From an uncultured Desulfovibrio sp. (GTDB lineage Bacteria; Desulfobacterota; Desulfovibrionia; Desulfovibrionales; Desulfovibrionaceae): 8,610 bases of DNA. Made by a program: the position numbers and the translations under genes. How positions within the stretch are numbered: the first letter of the stretch is position 1; each line of letters opens with the position of its first letter. The notes under the pieces are model-generated. The model saw only the letters and a list, made by a program, of their open reading frames with translations, was not told the origin of the DNA and did no database searches. The stretch spans positions 1-8,610 of the forward strand of contig USCL01000162.1 in the NCBI GenBank assembly GCA_900553145.1, in the 5' to 3' direction. Positions 1 to 6,899 of the stretch are shown one piece after another.

Positions 1-33
1 TCGGAAGAGGGCCCGCCACAGACGGTCCGGGTT

Positions 34-64
34 GCGGTTCCGTTCCGGCGGGGAGCGGAACCGC
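34..64 (-). terminator. Strong hairpin just after the binding-protein gene (possible terminator or 3' stabiliser)
   Basis: Bases 34-46 pair with 52-64: a 13-bp stem with one G-T wobble and a 5-base loop. It begins about 10 bases beyond the stop codon of the minus-strand binding-protein gene. There is no T-run after the stem in the direction of transcription, so it is not a classic intrinsic terminator. It may protect the 3' end of the transcript or act with Rho. It argues against tight translational coupling to a gene further left. Confidence 0.5.
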
Positions 65-73
65 GGGGGCCGG

Positions 74-1186
74 TCAGTTCTTGAAGGGGCAGTCGGCCGC
101 CTTGGCGCCCTTGATCACGCCGAGGGCGGCGTCGGGGCTGGCGGGCGCGTATCCGGCTTCCTTGAAGACTTCGCGGGCGAGCGAGTCGTCGACGGTGCCG
201 TCGGGGAGCTTTTCCATGCTGATGATCTTGGACTTGAAGAGGAACGGCGCGACTTCAACGATGTTGGCGCTTTCGCGGTCGCCGAAGTAGAAATTCTTCC
301 ATTCGCGGACGGGGTCGGCGCTGTCGGAGGGGACGAGGCCGTAGATGGAGTACCACAGCACGTTCTTCGGGATGCCGGTGGCGTACTTGGAAACCATGTT
401 GATGACGTTTTCCCAGTTGGCGGGATCGAGCATGTAACGCTGGGCTTCCAACTCGGCGCGCAGGTAGCCCTTGGCCACGTCGCGGTGGTTCTTCACAAAG
501 TCGGCGCGCATGTTGAGGATGCCGAGGTCGGGGTTGTCGCAGGCGCTGCCGTCGGCCACGATGCGGGCCGTGCCTTCGCCCACGTCGGTGGCGATGCGGG
601 ACAGGGTGGGTTCCCACAGGGACGCTGCGTCGATCTTGCCGATGCGGAAGTTGGTGGCGATGACCTCGATGGACTGGTTCAGGTATTCGCCCGGCTTCAC
701 GTTATACTTCTCGAAGAAACGGCGGAGATACTGGTCGGAAGCGCTGCCCTTGGGGGCGGCGATGATCTTGCCGTCGAGCCAGCGGGCGACTTCTTCGTTG
801 CTCTTGAATTCGGGGGCGTCCTTGCGGACCACGACGAGGGAGCAGCGGGTGCCCTTGGACATGCCGAGGGTGGCGACCATCTTGATCTCGGCCTGCTTCG
901 GCTTGGAGCAGAGGATGGTGGCGGGCATGACGCTCATGTAGCCGACCTGCGCCTTGTTCGCCAGCATGTTGTTGGCGACGACCGTGCCTTGCAGGGCGGG
1001 CTGGAATTCGATTTCCGTGCCTGCGGGGGTGTATTTCTTCCAGAGACCCAGCTCGGCGTTGACGATGGCCTGATAGGAGATGGTGTCGTAAGGCTGGAAA
1101 CCGACGACGAACTTTTCCGCCATGGCGGGGGAGGCGAGCAGGCCGAGGGAGAGCGCGAGCGTTCCGAGAAGCGACGTTATCTTCAT
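74..1186 (-). CDS. ABC transporter periplasmic substrate-binding protein, NMT1/SsuA-TauA-like
   Basis: A 370-residue periplasmic solute-binding protein of the type that delivers nitrate, sulfonates, taurine or thiamine precursors to an ABC importer. Residues 1-23 form a Sec signal peptide (Lys2, hydrophobic core, AMA cleavage site before Glu24). The mature protein opens with FVVGFQPYD, then an ELGLWKKY stretch (45-52), the usual start of lobe 1 in this family. Later segments fit the fold: QVGYMS (80-85), LVVVRKD (117-123), GKIIAAPKGS (139-148) and DAASLWEPT (186-194), where the WEP turn is typical of SsuA/TauA-like proteins. It is somewhat longer than typical SsuA/TauA proteins (about 320 residues). 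Four cysteines (93, 115, 216, 366) could form disulfides. The start is supported by an AGGA-type ribosome binding site about 8 bases upstream. No permease or ATPase gene is visible; they could lie beyond the left edge. The substrate cannot be read from the sequence. Confidence 0.9.
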   Translation of the reverse strand: MKITSLLGTLALSLGLLASPAMAEKFVVGFQPYDTISYQAIVNAELGLWKKYTPAGTEIEFQPALQGTVVANNMLANKAQVGYMSVMPATILCSKPKQAEIKMVATLGMSKGTRCSLVVVRKDAPEFKSNEEVARWLDGKIIAAPKGSASDQYLRRFFEKYNVKPGEYLNQSIEVIATNFRIGKIDAASLWEPTLSRIATDVGEGTARIVADGSACDNPDLGILNMRADFVKNHRDVAKGYLRAELEAQRYMLDPANWENVINMVSKYATGIPKNVLWYSIYGLVPSDSADPVREWKNFYFGDRESANIVEVAPFLFKSKIISMEKLPDGTVDDSLAREVFKEAGYAPASPDAALGVIKGAKAADCPFKN

Positions 1187-1297
1187 GGTTGTTTCCTATC
1201 GTAAAGCGTCACAATGTGGATGCGGGGCACCCGGGATATGCCGCTGTCGCCCTTGCCTCGGGCGGCCAGCCTGACACATGAAGGGCAAGCGCCGAGA

Positions 1298-1324
1298 GAC
1301 GGGGGCTTTGCGGAAAAGCCCGTC
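1298..1324 (-). promoter_or_regulatory. Hairpin in the presumed leader of the binding-protein gene
   Basis: Bases 1298-1309 and 1315-1324 form a 10-bp stem with a 2-base bulge and a 5-base loop. It lies 112 bases upstream of the binding-protein start, in a 235-base gap with no gene. It could be a leader structure or simply a by-product of GC-rich sequence. I see no recognisable riboswitch and no good promoter motif in the gap. Confidence 0.25.
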
Positions 1325-1378
1325 GGGCGAAACGGTACATCCGGACCGAAATCGACATGGGAAAACAAGGCGTGTGGA

Positions 1379-1415
1379 GGGAACGGCCACCAAGAGGAGA
1401 CGAGAGGCCGTTCCC
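1379..1415 (-). terminator. Perfect 10-bp inverted repeat after the 132-residue gene
   Basis: GGGAACGGCC (1379-1388) is matched exactly by its complement at 1406-1415 across a 17-base loop. It begins 7 bases after the stop codon at 1422-1424 on the minus strand. The sequence beyond it is only weakly T-rich (a TTTT about 15 bases on), so termination is plausible but not certain. Its position right after the stop supports the reality of the upstream gene. Confidence 0.4.
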
Positions 1416-1421
1416 GATCCG

Positions 1422-1820
1422 CTAGGCGGACGCGGGAGGCGGCAGGGGAAAGGCGACGAGGCCGCGCCATGAGGGGAGAAGGGGCGAGGCGGCCTCATTG
1501 AGCCGAACAGGGCGTTCCGACTGGAGAATGGGGGAAAGGCCGCTCAGGGCGAAGGGCGACTGGACGCCGCGGACCTTCTTCTGGAGCGATTTGTCGGAAG
1601 GCGCCGGGAGTACGTCCGGCTGGCTTTTGAGCACGGCGGACAGCTGCCTGCCTGCGAGCAGCTCGGCGGCGGGAGCCATCTCCGCAGGGGGGATGGGGCG
1701 TACGTTCAGTTCCTTTTCCGCTTCCGCCAGCAGCATCCCGCCCGCCGCGAACAGGAGCAACGCGGCAACCTGCACGAACACCGTGCGAAAAAGCGAGAGT
1801 CTTTCGGAAGCGTATCGCAT
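1422..1820 (-). CDS. Hypothetical small membrane-anchored or exported protein
   Basis: A 132-residue protein I do not recognise. The start at 1820 has an AAGGGA ribosome binding site 7 bases upstream. Codons end mostly in G or C throughout, as in the neighbouring real genes, which supports it as coding. Residues 1-12 are basic (Arg2, Arg7, Arg12). Residues 13-32 form a single hydrophobic helix rich in Ala/Leu/Val, followed by AEAEK, so this is either a signal peptide cut near residue 35 or an N-terminal anchor with the rest outside the cytoplasm. The remainder is rich in Pro, Ala, Ser and Leu, with no cysteine and no catalytic motif, and ends in a proline-rich tail (PLPPPASA). It is 235 bases upstream of the binding-protein gene on the same strand, but a hairpin between them makes co-transcription uncertain. 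The alternative frame starting at 1827 has poorer composition and was not chosen. Confidence 0.6.
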   Translation of the reverse strand: MRYASERLSLFRTVFVQVAALLLFAAGGMLLAEAEKELNVRPIPPAEMAPAAELLAGRQLSAVLKSQPDVLPAPSDKSLQKKVRGVQSPFALSGLSPILQSERPVRLNEAASPLLPSWRGLVAFPLPPPASA

Positions 1821-1833
1821 ACATCATTCCCTT

Positions 1834-1851
1834 GTTCAGAGGTTCCTGAAC
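1834..1851. promoter_or_regulatory. Inverted repeat next to the ribosome binding site of the 132-residue gene
   Basis: GTTCAG (1834-1839) and CTGAAC (1846-1851) form a 6-bp inverted repeat with a 6-base centre. It directly abuts the ribosome binding site of the minus-strand gene starting at 1820. A second dyad of similar wording, TTGTTC (1898-1903) and GAACAA (1910-1915), lies about 60 bases further upstream. Sharing GTTC/GAAC half-sites, the two could be operator sites for one regulator. This is inference from position and symmetry only. Confidence 0.3.
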
Positions 1852-1965
1852 GGTTGGGCTGTATGGGGGACTACGGACGCCTGTGCCTCAAAGGACTTTG
1901 TTCTTGTGTGAACAAGAGAGCATGTTTTTTGAGGTGGGTCAATGGGCTTTGGCTGGCAAATAGAT

Positions 1966-2040
1966 AGGTTATGAGTACTTACCTGTTCATTCAGAGAGGT
2001 ATAAAGCTAACCGAAGCGTCTCGTCATAAGAGGTATGAGC
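1966..2040 (+). repeat. Three short direct repeats of the AGGTATRA type
   Basis: AGGTTATGAG (starting 1966), AGAGGTATAA (starting 1995) and AGAGGTATGA (starting 2029) are similar 10-base words in the same orientation, spaced about 30-34 bases apart, close to three helical turns. They lie in the AT-rich island upstream of the minus-strand gene at 1422-1820. They could be binding sites for a regulator, but three imperfect copies in AT-rich DNA can also occur by chance. Confidence 0.3.
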
Positions 2041-3079
2041 CGTGATGATTATCAACGAAATCATATGGATAAAATAAGTTAACTTGTTGTATACATTCGA
2101 CAAAGAACACTTACGGTTTTTTACATTTTTTTGATCTGCCGCGAGGGGGATGCGGAAAGCGAGAGCAGCGATTCATATCATAGCGATATGTATATATAAA
2201 TATTTTGTGAATTAAAGGGCGTTTGCTTTTTTGTGTGCGGTTGTCCGCGTTTTCATCCGTTTGGGTATATTGGAAACGCCGGTTTCCCCGTGCCGCCAGA
2301 TGCCAGAGATGCCGAACCGGAGGCCAAATGGCGGTGGACGGAGGGAATAGCGGAACAAGACGGTGCTGAAAGAAAGGGGTATGCGGTTCCCAAAGGGAAA
2401 AGAGGGCCGAAGCATCCGGCAGGAAGAGGATATGCGCCGCGTGCGGTTTCCGTGCCCGTACCCGCAGAGGAGCAATGCTCCGCCATACACCGGATGTTTT
2501 CGTATTGCGCGGGCCCGAGAGGGCAATCGGTTGTGTATCTGGCCGCAAAATGAAGACAAAAGTTCAACACGTCATGGTTGAAATAGCCTCGCGATTTCAG
2601 CGGCCGCCCCGCCCCTGAGGGAAGAGGGGATGGTCCCTCTGGCCGTTTTGCGCGTTTGGGGAGAGCGAGGAGAAGATCTGCTGGAATCTGAAGGCTGTTC
2701 CGTTTTTCCCGCAGGTACACAAGCAAAGCGGGCATTCAGAGGGGCGATACGGGAGAGGCGGGCATGGGGAGGAGTTCCTTTTTCCGGGGCTGCTTTTCTT
2801 CATGTTCGGGTTTTGTGTTGTGAAAAAGAGTGTAAACGGTGTCGTTTCTTAATACATTGTAATTTTCCAATATTATGGTGATGGCAGCTTTTCCATGCAT
2901 CGGAAGGGCTATAAGATGGAGCCTTCAGAATGCACGGCGAAGCAGCCTCCACGGCGCGTGTGCACCAGAATACGGGGGGACCCCGCATGCTGTGCCGCCT
3001 TTCCACCGTTTGCCAGCCGCGTATGGATGCAATGGCAGCAGGGGATTCTGTCCAAGCGGCTTGTCGGGGACCGAACGAA

Positions 3080-3114
3080 GGAACAGCCCCTCGGCCAAGG
3101 CGCGGGGCTGTTCC
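3080..3114 (-). terminator. Probable terminator of the histidine kinase gene
   Basis: A perfect 11-bp stem, GGAACAGCCCC (3080-3090) with its complement at 3104-3114, and a 13-base loop. It starts 24 bases after the kinase stop codon in the direction of transcription. The tail reads TTCGTTCGG on the minus strand, moderately T-rich, so this is a likely but not ideal intrinsic terminator. Confidence 0.6.
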
Positions 3115-3137
3115 GGTATGGAGATCCTTTCGGTGTC

Positions 3138-5030
3138 TTAGGCTTTTTCCCGCGTGCCCGGCCGTTGCGGGTACAGCCATGTCCGCAGCATGGTGCAGAT
3201 CTGGTCGACGTCCACGGGTTTGCCCAAATGCCCGTTCATGCCGGAGCACAGGGAACGCTCGACATCTTCCGCGAACACGCTGGCGGACAAAGCGAAAATG
3301 GGGATGCGGTCGGCGTCTTCACGGGGCAGCGCACGGATAGCCCGGGCGGCGTCAAGGCCATCCATGATCGGCATTTGTATATCCATAAGGATCGCGGCGT
3401 ATTCCCCAGGCGCGGAATGCTCAAACAGCTCCACGGCCACCTTGCCGTTTTCGGCGCGGGCTACCTTCAGGTTGATGTAACCAAGCAGGTTTTCAAGGAC
3501 TTCAGCATTCAATCCGTCATCCTCGGCGAGGAGGAGCGTTTCTCCATGGAAGGGGCACCGTCCCTCGGGCGTCGCGTCGGCCGCTTCTTGGCAGTTCGCC
3601 GTATCAGCGCGTTCCAAAGGGATGTCCACAGTAAAGCGCGTCCCTTTGCCCAGTTCGCTGTCCACAGTGATGGAGCCGCCCATCAAGGAAGTCAGATTGC
3701 CGATAATGGAAAGCCCCAGCCCGCTGCCCGACCGCTTCCTCCGGGATTCGGCATCTTGCTCGAAGGGCAGAAACATGCGTTTCTGAAAAGCCTTGCTCAT
3801 GCCGATCCCATTGTCCGAGACAATGAAACGCACCGTTTCCTGTTGCCCCACAAGCCGCAGTGATTCAATCCGGAGGGCGACTTTTCCGTCTTCGTTGGCG
3901 AATTTCAGGGCATTGGACAGAAGGTTCATCAATATCTGCTTGAGCCGCATGGGATCGCCGACATGCATCCGTCCTATATGGGGATCGACGGACGTTTCGA
4001 AAACAATGCCTTTGGCTATGGCGCTGCTGGAGGTGAACAGGGTTACATCGTCAATGATCCCCCCAAGATCAAAAGGCTCGGCGGACAACTGCATCTTGCC
4101 GCTTTCGATTTTGGAAACATCAAGGATGTCATTGATCAAAGAAAGCTGGAATTGGGAGGCGAGGGCGATTTTGTCTATGCACTCGTTGAGGCATCCAGGG
4201 GCATCCGCGTTCTTTTTGGCGATCTCGGTAAGGCCTATGATCGCGCTCATGGGCGTGCGGATGTCGTGGGACATGCGCGACAAGAAAGCGCTTTTTGCCT
4301 GATTGGCCTCTTCGGCCAGTTCTTTTTTGCGGTTGATCTGGAACGTGGCCCCGCCGATGCCGATCACGCCGACAAGCCCGAGCAGGCTGAACGTCAGCCC
4401 CACCATGCCGTTGCGCTCCTCAACCGAAGCAAGGATGGGAAAGGCGGAAATGGATACGCTGATGCCTCCGAGCACGTCTCCGAGTTTGTTCCTCTGATGG
4501 CATTGCAGGCAGCTTTCCTCCGCCCGCAGCGGCGCCATGTAACGGTAATACGTTCCTCCCCTTCCCGGGACCATCTGAAAACGTTCCGTTTTTCCGGCAT
4601 CGAAGTCGAGGAGGGCGCTCGCTTCCCACTGGTCCGGGCGGTTTCCCGGGCGTTTGGGGGACAGGCTGCAAATATGAAAGTTCATCGTCTTGGACTGGAA
4701 GCGTTCCGCAATTTGGCGGGTCATGTAGGCGGGGTTGAGCCTGACGAGACGCCGTCCGTCCGCGGTGAGCAGCGTGCGTTGATCTTCGGGAAGCCACGGG
4801 TTGGGCTGGCAATTGGGCTGTTCGTTGGCCCATACGCCGCCTCGATCGGCATTCCAGCCGCGCGTATTCACGATACTGGAAAAAAGGGTCCTGGTCTGGA
4901 TCCGGGCCAGCTCCGTGGCATTTGCACCTTCCCGCTGCACGGTCCACTGAAAGAGCGCGAAGAGCAGAATGCACCAGAGCAAGCTCAACAGGAGAGGAAG
5001 ACGCAGTACATGCCAACGTGGAGCAATCAT
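3138..5030 (-). CDS. Membrane-bound hybrid histidine kinase with periplasmic c-type haem (DUF3365/Tll0287-like) sensor domain
   Basis: A 630-residue sensor kinase with a fused receiver. A first membrane helix (about 9-30) is followed by a periplasmic domain (about 31-207) resembling the Tll0287-like haem-binding domain, including a CLQCH haem c motif at 174-178. A second membrane helix spans about 208-230. HisKA carries the phospho-accepting His255 in SHDIRTP. The ATPase domain shows the N-box (Asn369, Asn373), the G1 box DNGIGM (406-411), the F-box FLPFEQ (420-425), the G2 box GSGLGL (435-440) and GKGTRF (461-466). The C-terminal receiver (about 497-620) has the acidic cluster at 503-505, phospho-acceptor Asp550 in LMDIQMP, Ser582 and Lys604 in GKP. 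All catalytic residues look intact. There is no HPt or output domain, so phosphate must pass to partners elsewhere. The start at 5030 has an AGGGAAA ribosome binding site and a promoter upstream. The signal is probably redox state or a small ligand of the haem; that is inference. No cognate regulator is adjacent. Confidence 0.93.
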   Translation of the reverse strand: MIAPRWHVLRLPLLLSLLWCILLFALFQWTVQREGANATELARIQTRTLFSSIVNTRGWNADRGGVWANEQPNCQPNPWLPEDQRTLLTADGRRLVRLNPAYMTRQIAERFQSKTMNFHICSLSPKRPGNRPDQWEASALLDFDAGKTERFQMVPGRGGTYYRYMAPLRAEESCLQCHQRNKLGDVLGGISVSISAFPILASVEERNGMVGLTFSLLGLVGVIGIGGATFQINRKKELAEEANQAKSAFLSRMSHDIRTPMSAIIGLTEIAKKNADAPGCLNECIDKIALASQFQLSLINDILDVSKIESGKMQLSAEPFDLGGIIDDVTLFTSSSAIAKGIVFETSVDPHIGRMHVGDPMRLKQILMNLLSNALKFANEDGKVALRIESLRLVGQQETVRFIVSDNGIGMSKAFQKRMFLPFEQDAESRRKRSGSGLGLSIIGNLTSLMGGSITVDSELGKGTRFTVDIPLERADTANCQEAADATPEGRCPFHGETLLLAEDDGLNAEVLENLLGYINLKVARAENGKVAVELFEHSAPGEYAAILMDIQMPIMDGLDAARAIRALPREDADRIPIFALSASVFAEDVERSLCSGMNGHLGKPVDVDQICTMLRTWLYPQRPGTREKA

Positions 5031-5087
5031 CTGTTTTCCCTAACTATGAAAGGCGGATGGCTTTGATTGTTTTGGGACTGGACTTTT

Positions 5088-5116
5088 ATTGTATGTCCGC
5101 ATTCCCGTCAGATCAA
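5088..5116 (-). promoter_or_regulatory. Sigma70-type promoter for the histidine kinase gene
   Basis: On the minus strand, TTGATC (-35, 5111-5116) and TACAAT (-10, 5088-5093) are separated by exactly 17 bases. Transcription would start near 5081, giving a leader of about 50 bases before the kinase start at 5030. Motif quality and spacing are good, but the call rests on sequence alone. Confidence 0.5.
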
Positions 5117-5341
5117 GGAGGAATGGGGAATTCAATGCGTTGCCGTATACCACTTTTTTCTATGCGTGCATGCTGTAGGGCGAACGTGATGATATTTCAT
5201 TTCATGAAACGTGTTTTTTCGTCCCTTGGCAGTAAAAAGAAGTGAAGACCATCCATATACAGCTTGTTCCGTTCGTTTGAAACAGATCGCTCTTCGTATG
5301 AAGAAATATTGAACCACTTCCCTCCACGCATACCTTTCTCA

Positions 5342-5370
5342 TTGCCGTCTATGCCGCCGGGCACTATTCT
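5342..5370 (+). promoter_or_regulatory. Candidate sigma70-type promoter for the hydrolase gene
   Basis: TTGCCG (5342-5347) and TATTCT (5365-5370) are 17 bases apart, about 90 bases upstream of the hydrolase start. Each hexamer departs from consensus at two positions, so this is only a plausible candidate. Confidence 0.35.
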
Positions 5371-5460
5371 GCTCATAACTCTCTGAATGGTATGCCGTTT
5401 ATCTTTTTGAGGGCGTTTTCGGAACATGCCTTTCCCTTGCCATTTAATAAGGAGTCCCTT

Positions 5461-6429
5461 ATGCCTCCAGCTTCTTCCCGGTCGCCGCATTTGACGCGGG
5501 CGACGAAAGCGTTTGTCGACGCCATTACGGCTGAAAACAACCCTCCCCTGTACACCCTTCCGCCGCAGGCGGCACGCCGGATTCTGGCGGACGCGCAGGC
5601 CAAGCCCGTCAAGAAACTCGCGATGGACATGCATGACGAAGAGTTGCCCGTAGGGCCCACGGGCAAGGTCCCGACCCGGTTCATCCGGCCGGAAGGGGCC
5701 AGAGGAAAGCTGCCGATAGTCTTTTATTTCCACGGCGGCGGCTGGATTCTGGGCGATAAGGATACGCATGATCGTCTGGTGCGCGAGCTTGCCAAAGGGG
5801 CGCAGGCCGCCGTTGTCTACCCGAACTACACGCCGTCGCCCGAAGCCCAATACCCCGTGCCGATCGAACAGGCGTATGCCGCCATGCTCCATGTCATCGA
5901 GCATGCCGACGCCTACGGCTTGGATCCGGGCCGCGTCGCCGTGGCGGGGGACAGCGTGGGCGGCAACATGGCCACGGTGATGACGCTGCTCGCCAAGGAA
6001 CGGAAAGGCCCGGAGATCGCGTTCCAGCTCCTGCTGTATCCGGTGACGGACGCCAGCTTCGATACGGAATCCTATCATGATTTCGCCGACGGCCCGTGGC
6101 TGACCCGGGAAGCCATGAAATGGTTCTGGGATGCCTACGCCCCGGACGTGCGCCGACGCGGCGAGATCACCGCCTCCCCGCTGAGGGCCACGCCGGAACA
6201 GCTTGCCGGGATTCCCCCGGCCATGATCATCACGGCGGAAAACGACGTACTCCGCGACGAGGGCGAGGCCTACGCCCGCAAGCTGATCGATGCCGGAGTG
6301 CATGTGGCCTGCGTGCGCTACAACAATACGCATCATGACTTTATGATGCTGAATGCCCTTGCGGAAACGGCGCCGACGCGTGCCGCCGTGGCGCAGGCCG
6401 CCGCCGCGCTCAAGAAAATGCTGCACTGA
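5461..6429 (+). CDS. Alpha/beta hydrolase (esterase/lipase), hormone-sensitive-lipase family
   Basis: A 322-residue cytoplasmic carboxylesterase-type enzyme of alpha/beta-hydrolase fold 3 (family IV, HSL-like), expected to hydrolyse short-chain esters; the natural substrate cannot be told. The oxyanion-hole motif HGGGW is at 91-95. The nucleophile Ser165 lies in GDSVGG (163-168; the family consensus is GDSAGG). Asp262 in DVLRDEG (262-268) and His292 in HHDF complete the catalytic triad. Other family marks are YPNYTPSPEAQYP (120-132) and LLYPVTD (191-197). There is no signal peptide. An in-frame ATG exists at 5392, but the start at 5461 is chosen because AAGGAG lies 6 bases before it, and the 23 extra residues match nothing in the family. 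Length is normal for the family (about 300-320). It stands alone: its own promoter candidate upstream and a strong terminator downstream. Confidence 0.93.
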   Translation: MPPASSRSPHLTRATKAFVDAITAENNPPLYTLPPQAARRILADAQAKPVKKLAMDMHDEELPVGPTGKVPTRFIRPEGARGKLPIVFYFHGGGWILGDKDTHDRLVRELAKGAQAAVVYPNYTPSPEAQYPVPIEQAYAAMLHVIEHADAYGLDPGRVAVAGDSVGGNMATVMTLLAKERKGPEIAFQLLLYPVTDASFDTESYHDFADGPWLTREAMKWFWDAYAPDVRRRGEITASPLRATPEQLAGIPPAMIITAENDVLRDEGEAYARKLIDAGVHVACVRYNNTHHDFMMLNALAETAPTRAAVAQAAAALKKMLH

Positions 6430-6485
6430 CGCCTTTGACGGCTGTTCCGCAGTCCCCGGTTGGGGCAGCCCCGGCCGCCGGAATG

Positions 6486-6520
6486 AGACGCCCGCAACGG
6501 AAATGTTGCGGGCGTCTTTT
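6486..6520 (+). terminator. Intrinsic terminator of the hydrolase gene
   Basis: A perfect 13-bp GC-rich stem (6486-6498 with 6505-6517) with a 6-base loop runs straight into TTTT (6517-6520). It lies 57 bases after the hydrolase stop. This is a textbook Rho-independent terminator for plus-strand transcription. Confidence 0.9.
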
Positions 6521-6637
6521 CCCGTAGGCCGTCCTTCTCTGGACAGGCATTCCGTTCATAGGTATTTTAGGAGCGTTTGGCACTTCTTTTCCGGGCATTC
6601 CCGGACGGGAAGAAAGGTCTGATGAGGAGCCGTTTTT

Positions 6638-6847
6638 ATGGTTGAACAAGACGAACTTTTGGAAATGCTTCCCTGTTCCCACTGCAAAAACGAGAAACCC
6701 CACTTGGTTTCGTGCAGGCCCGAAGGACGGACAGCGGATTTGTGGCGCGTGGAATGCCCTTGCGAGAAGGCCCCGACCCAGTGGTCCGTGTCCAAGACTG
6801 CGGCTGTCCGCCTGTGGAACAGGTACATGACCAATATGAAGGAATAG
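6638..6847 (+). CDS. Small Lar-like zinc-ribbon protein
   Basis: A 69-residue protein resembling the Lar restriction-alleviation family: an N-terminal PCSHC (Cys13, Cys16), a VECPC segment (Cys40, Cys42), then a short helix ending AAVRLWNRYM (55-64), matching the family's characteristic AI/V-x-x-WNRR-type ending. The second cysteine pair is CxC rather than the usual CxxC, and Cys26 is an extra possible ligand. The start at 6638 has a good TGAGGAG ribosome binding site 8 bases upstream. Lar of the Rac prophage in E. coli modulates type I restriction, but many Lar-like proteins are uncharacterised, so that role should not be assumed. It is flanked by terminators on both sides, so it is probably transcribed alone. 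No phage or restriction genes are nearby. Confidence 0.75.
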   Translation: MVEQDELLEMLPCSHCKNEKPHLVSCRPEGRTADLWRVECPCEKAPTQWSVSKTAAVRLWNRYMTNMKE

Positions 6848-6867
6848 CCCGCCGCTTCCGGATTCCC

Positions 6868-6891
6868 GGCGTCTCCTCCGGAGGGGACGCC
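6868..6891. repeat. 24-bp near-perfect palindrome
   Basis: GGCGTC (6868-6873) and GACGCC (6886-6891) flank a central CCTCCGGAGG, so the whole 24 bases are self-complementary except for one T/G pair. It lies 21 bases after the Lar-like stop codon. It may fold as a hairpin in the transcript or be a dimeric protein-binding site. Confidence 0.5.
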
Positions 6892-6899
6892 CCATCCTT

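Larger units (their letters stand above)
1828..3137. other. Long region without a convincing gene
   Basis: About 1.3 kb between the 132-residue gene and the histidine kinase. The part at about 1910-2240 is AT-rich and carries short repeats and dyads: an AAGTTAACTT palindrome at 2076-2085, and CATATC/GATATG at 2174-2179 and 2185-2190 followed by a TATATATAAATATT stretch. The part at about 2240-2800 returns to higher GC. Open frames there on both strands (for example 2253-2735 minus, 2233-2553 plus) lack hydrophobic-core patterning, domain motifs and convincing start sites, and overlap one another, so I read them as chance. Near 2850-2880 there is another AT-rich patch. No tRNA, rRNA or insertion-sequence ends were seen. 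It may hold an unrecognised small RNA or decayed genes. Confidence 0.5.
5031..5460. other. Divergent intergenic region between kinase and hydrolase
   Basis: About 430 bases with no confident gene. It holds the kinase promoter and a candidate promoter for the hydrolase. A weak 40-codon open frame on the plus strand (5123-5245) encodes a basic peptide ending in GSKKK. It follows an AAGGAGG sequence, but the spacing to either ATG (1 or 13 bases) is poor, so it is not called as a gene. A TTTCATGAAA palindrome sits at 5200-5209. Confidence 0.5.

Noticed and set aside
32..1204. 390-codon open frame on the plus strand opposite the binding-protein gene
   Set aside because: It is an antisense shadow: the opposite strand encodes a clear signal peptide and a complete binding protein.
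2045..2077. Ten-codon isoleucine-rich open frame that could be a leader peptide
   Set aside because: No biosynthetic gene or attenuator hairpin follows, and the ribosome binding site spacing is poor, so it is probably chance in AT-rich DNA.
2253..2735. 160-codon open frame on the minus strand in the gene-poor region
   Set aside because: Composition is irregular, no hydrophobic core or motif is visible, and several overlapping frames are equally open.
2850..2880. AT-rich imperfect inverted repeat (TAATACATTG / CAATATTA)
   Set aside because: The stem has a 2-base bulge and is almost all A-T pairs, so it is too weak to call as a terminator or regulatory structure.
3963..5066. 367-codon open frame on the plus strand opposite the histidine kinase
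   Set aside because: It overlaps a kinase whose catalytic motifs are all intact on the other strand, and it has no domain features of its own.
5392..5460. Upstream in-frame ATG giving a 345-residue hydrolase
   Set aside because: The ATG at 5461 has an AAGGAG at the right distance, and the extra residues do not resemble the family N-terminus.
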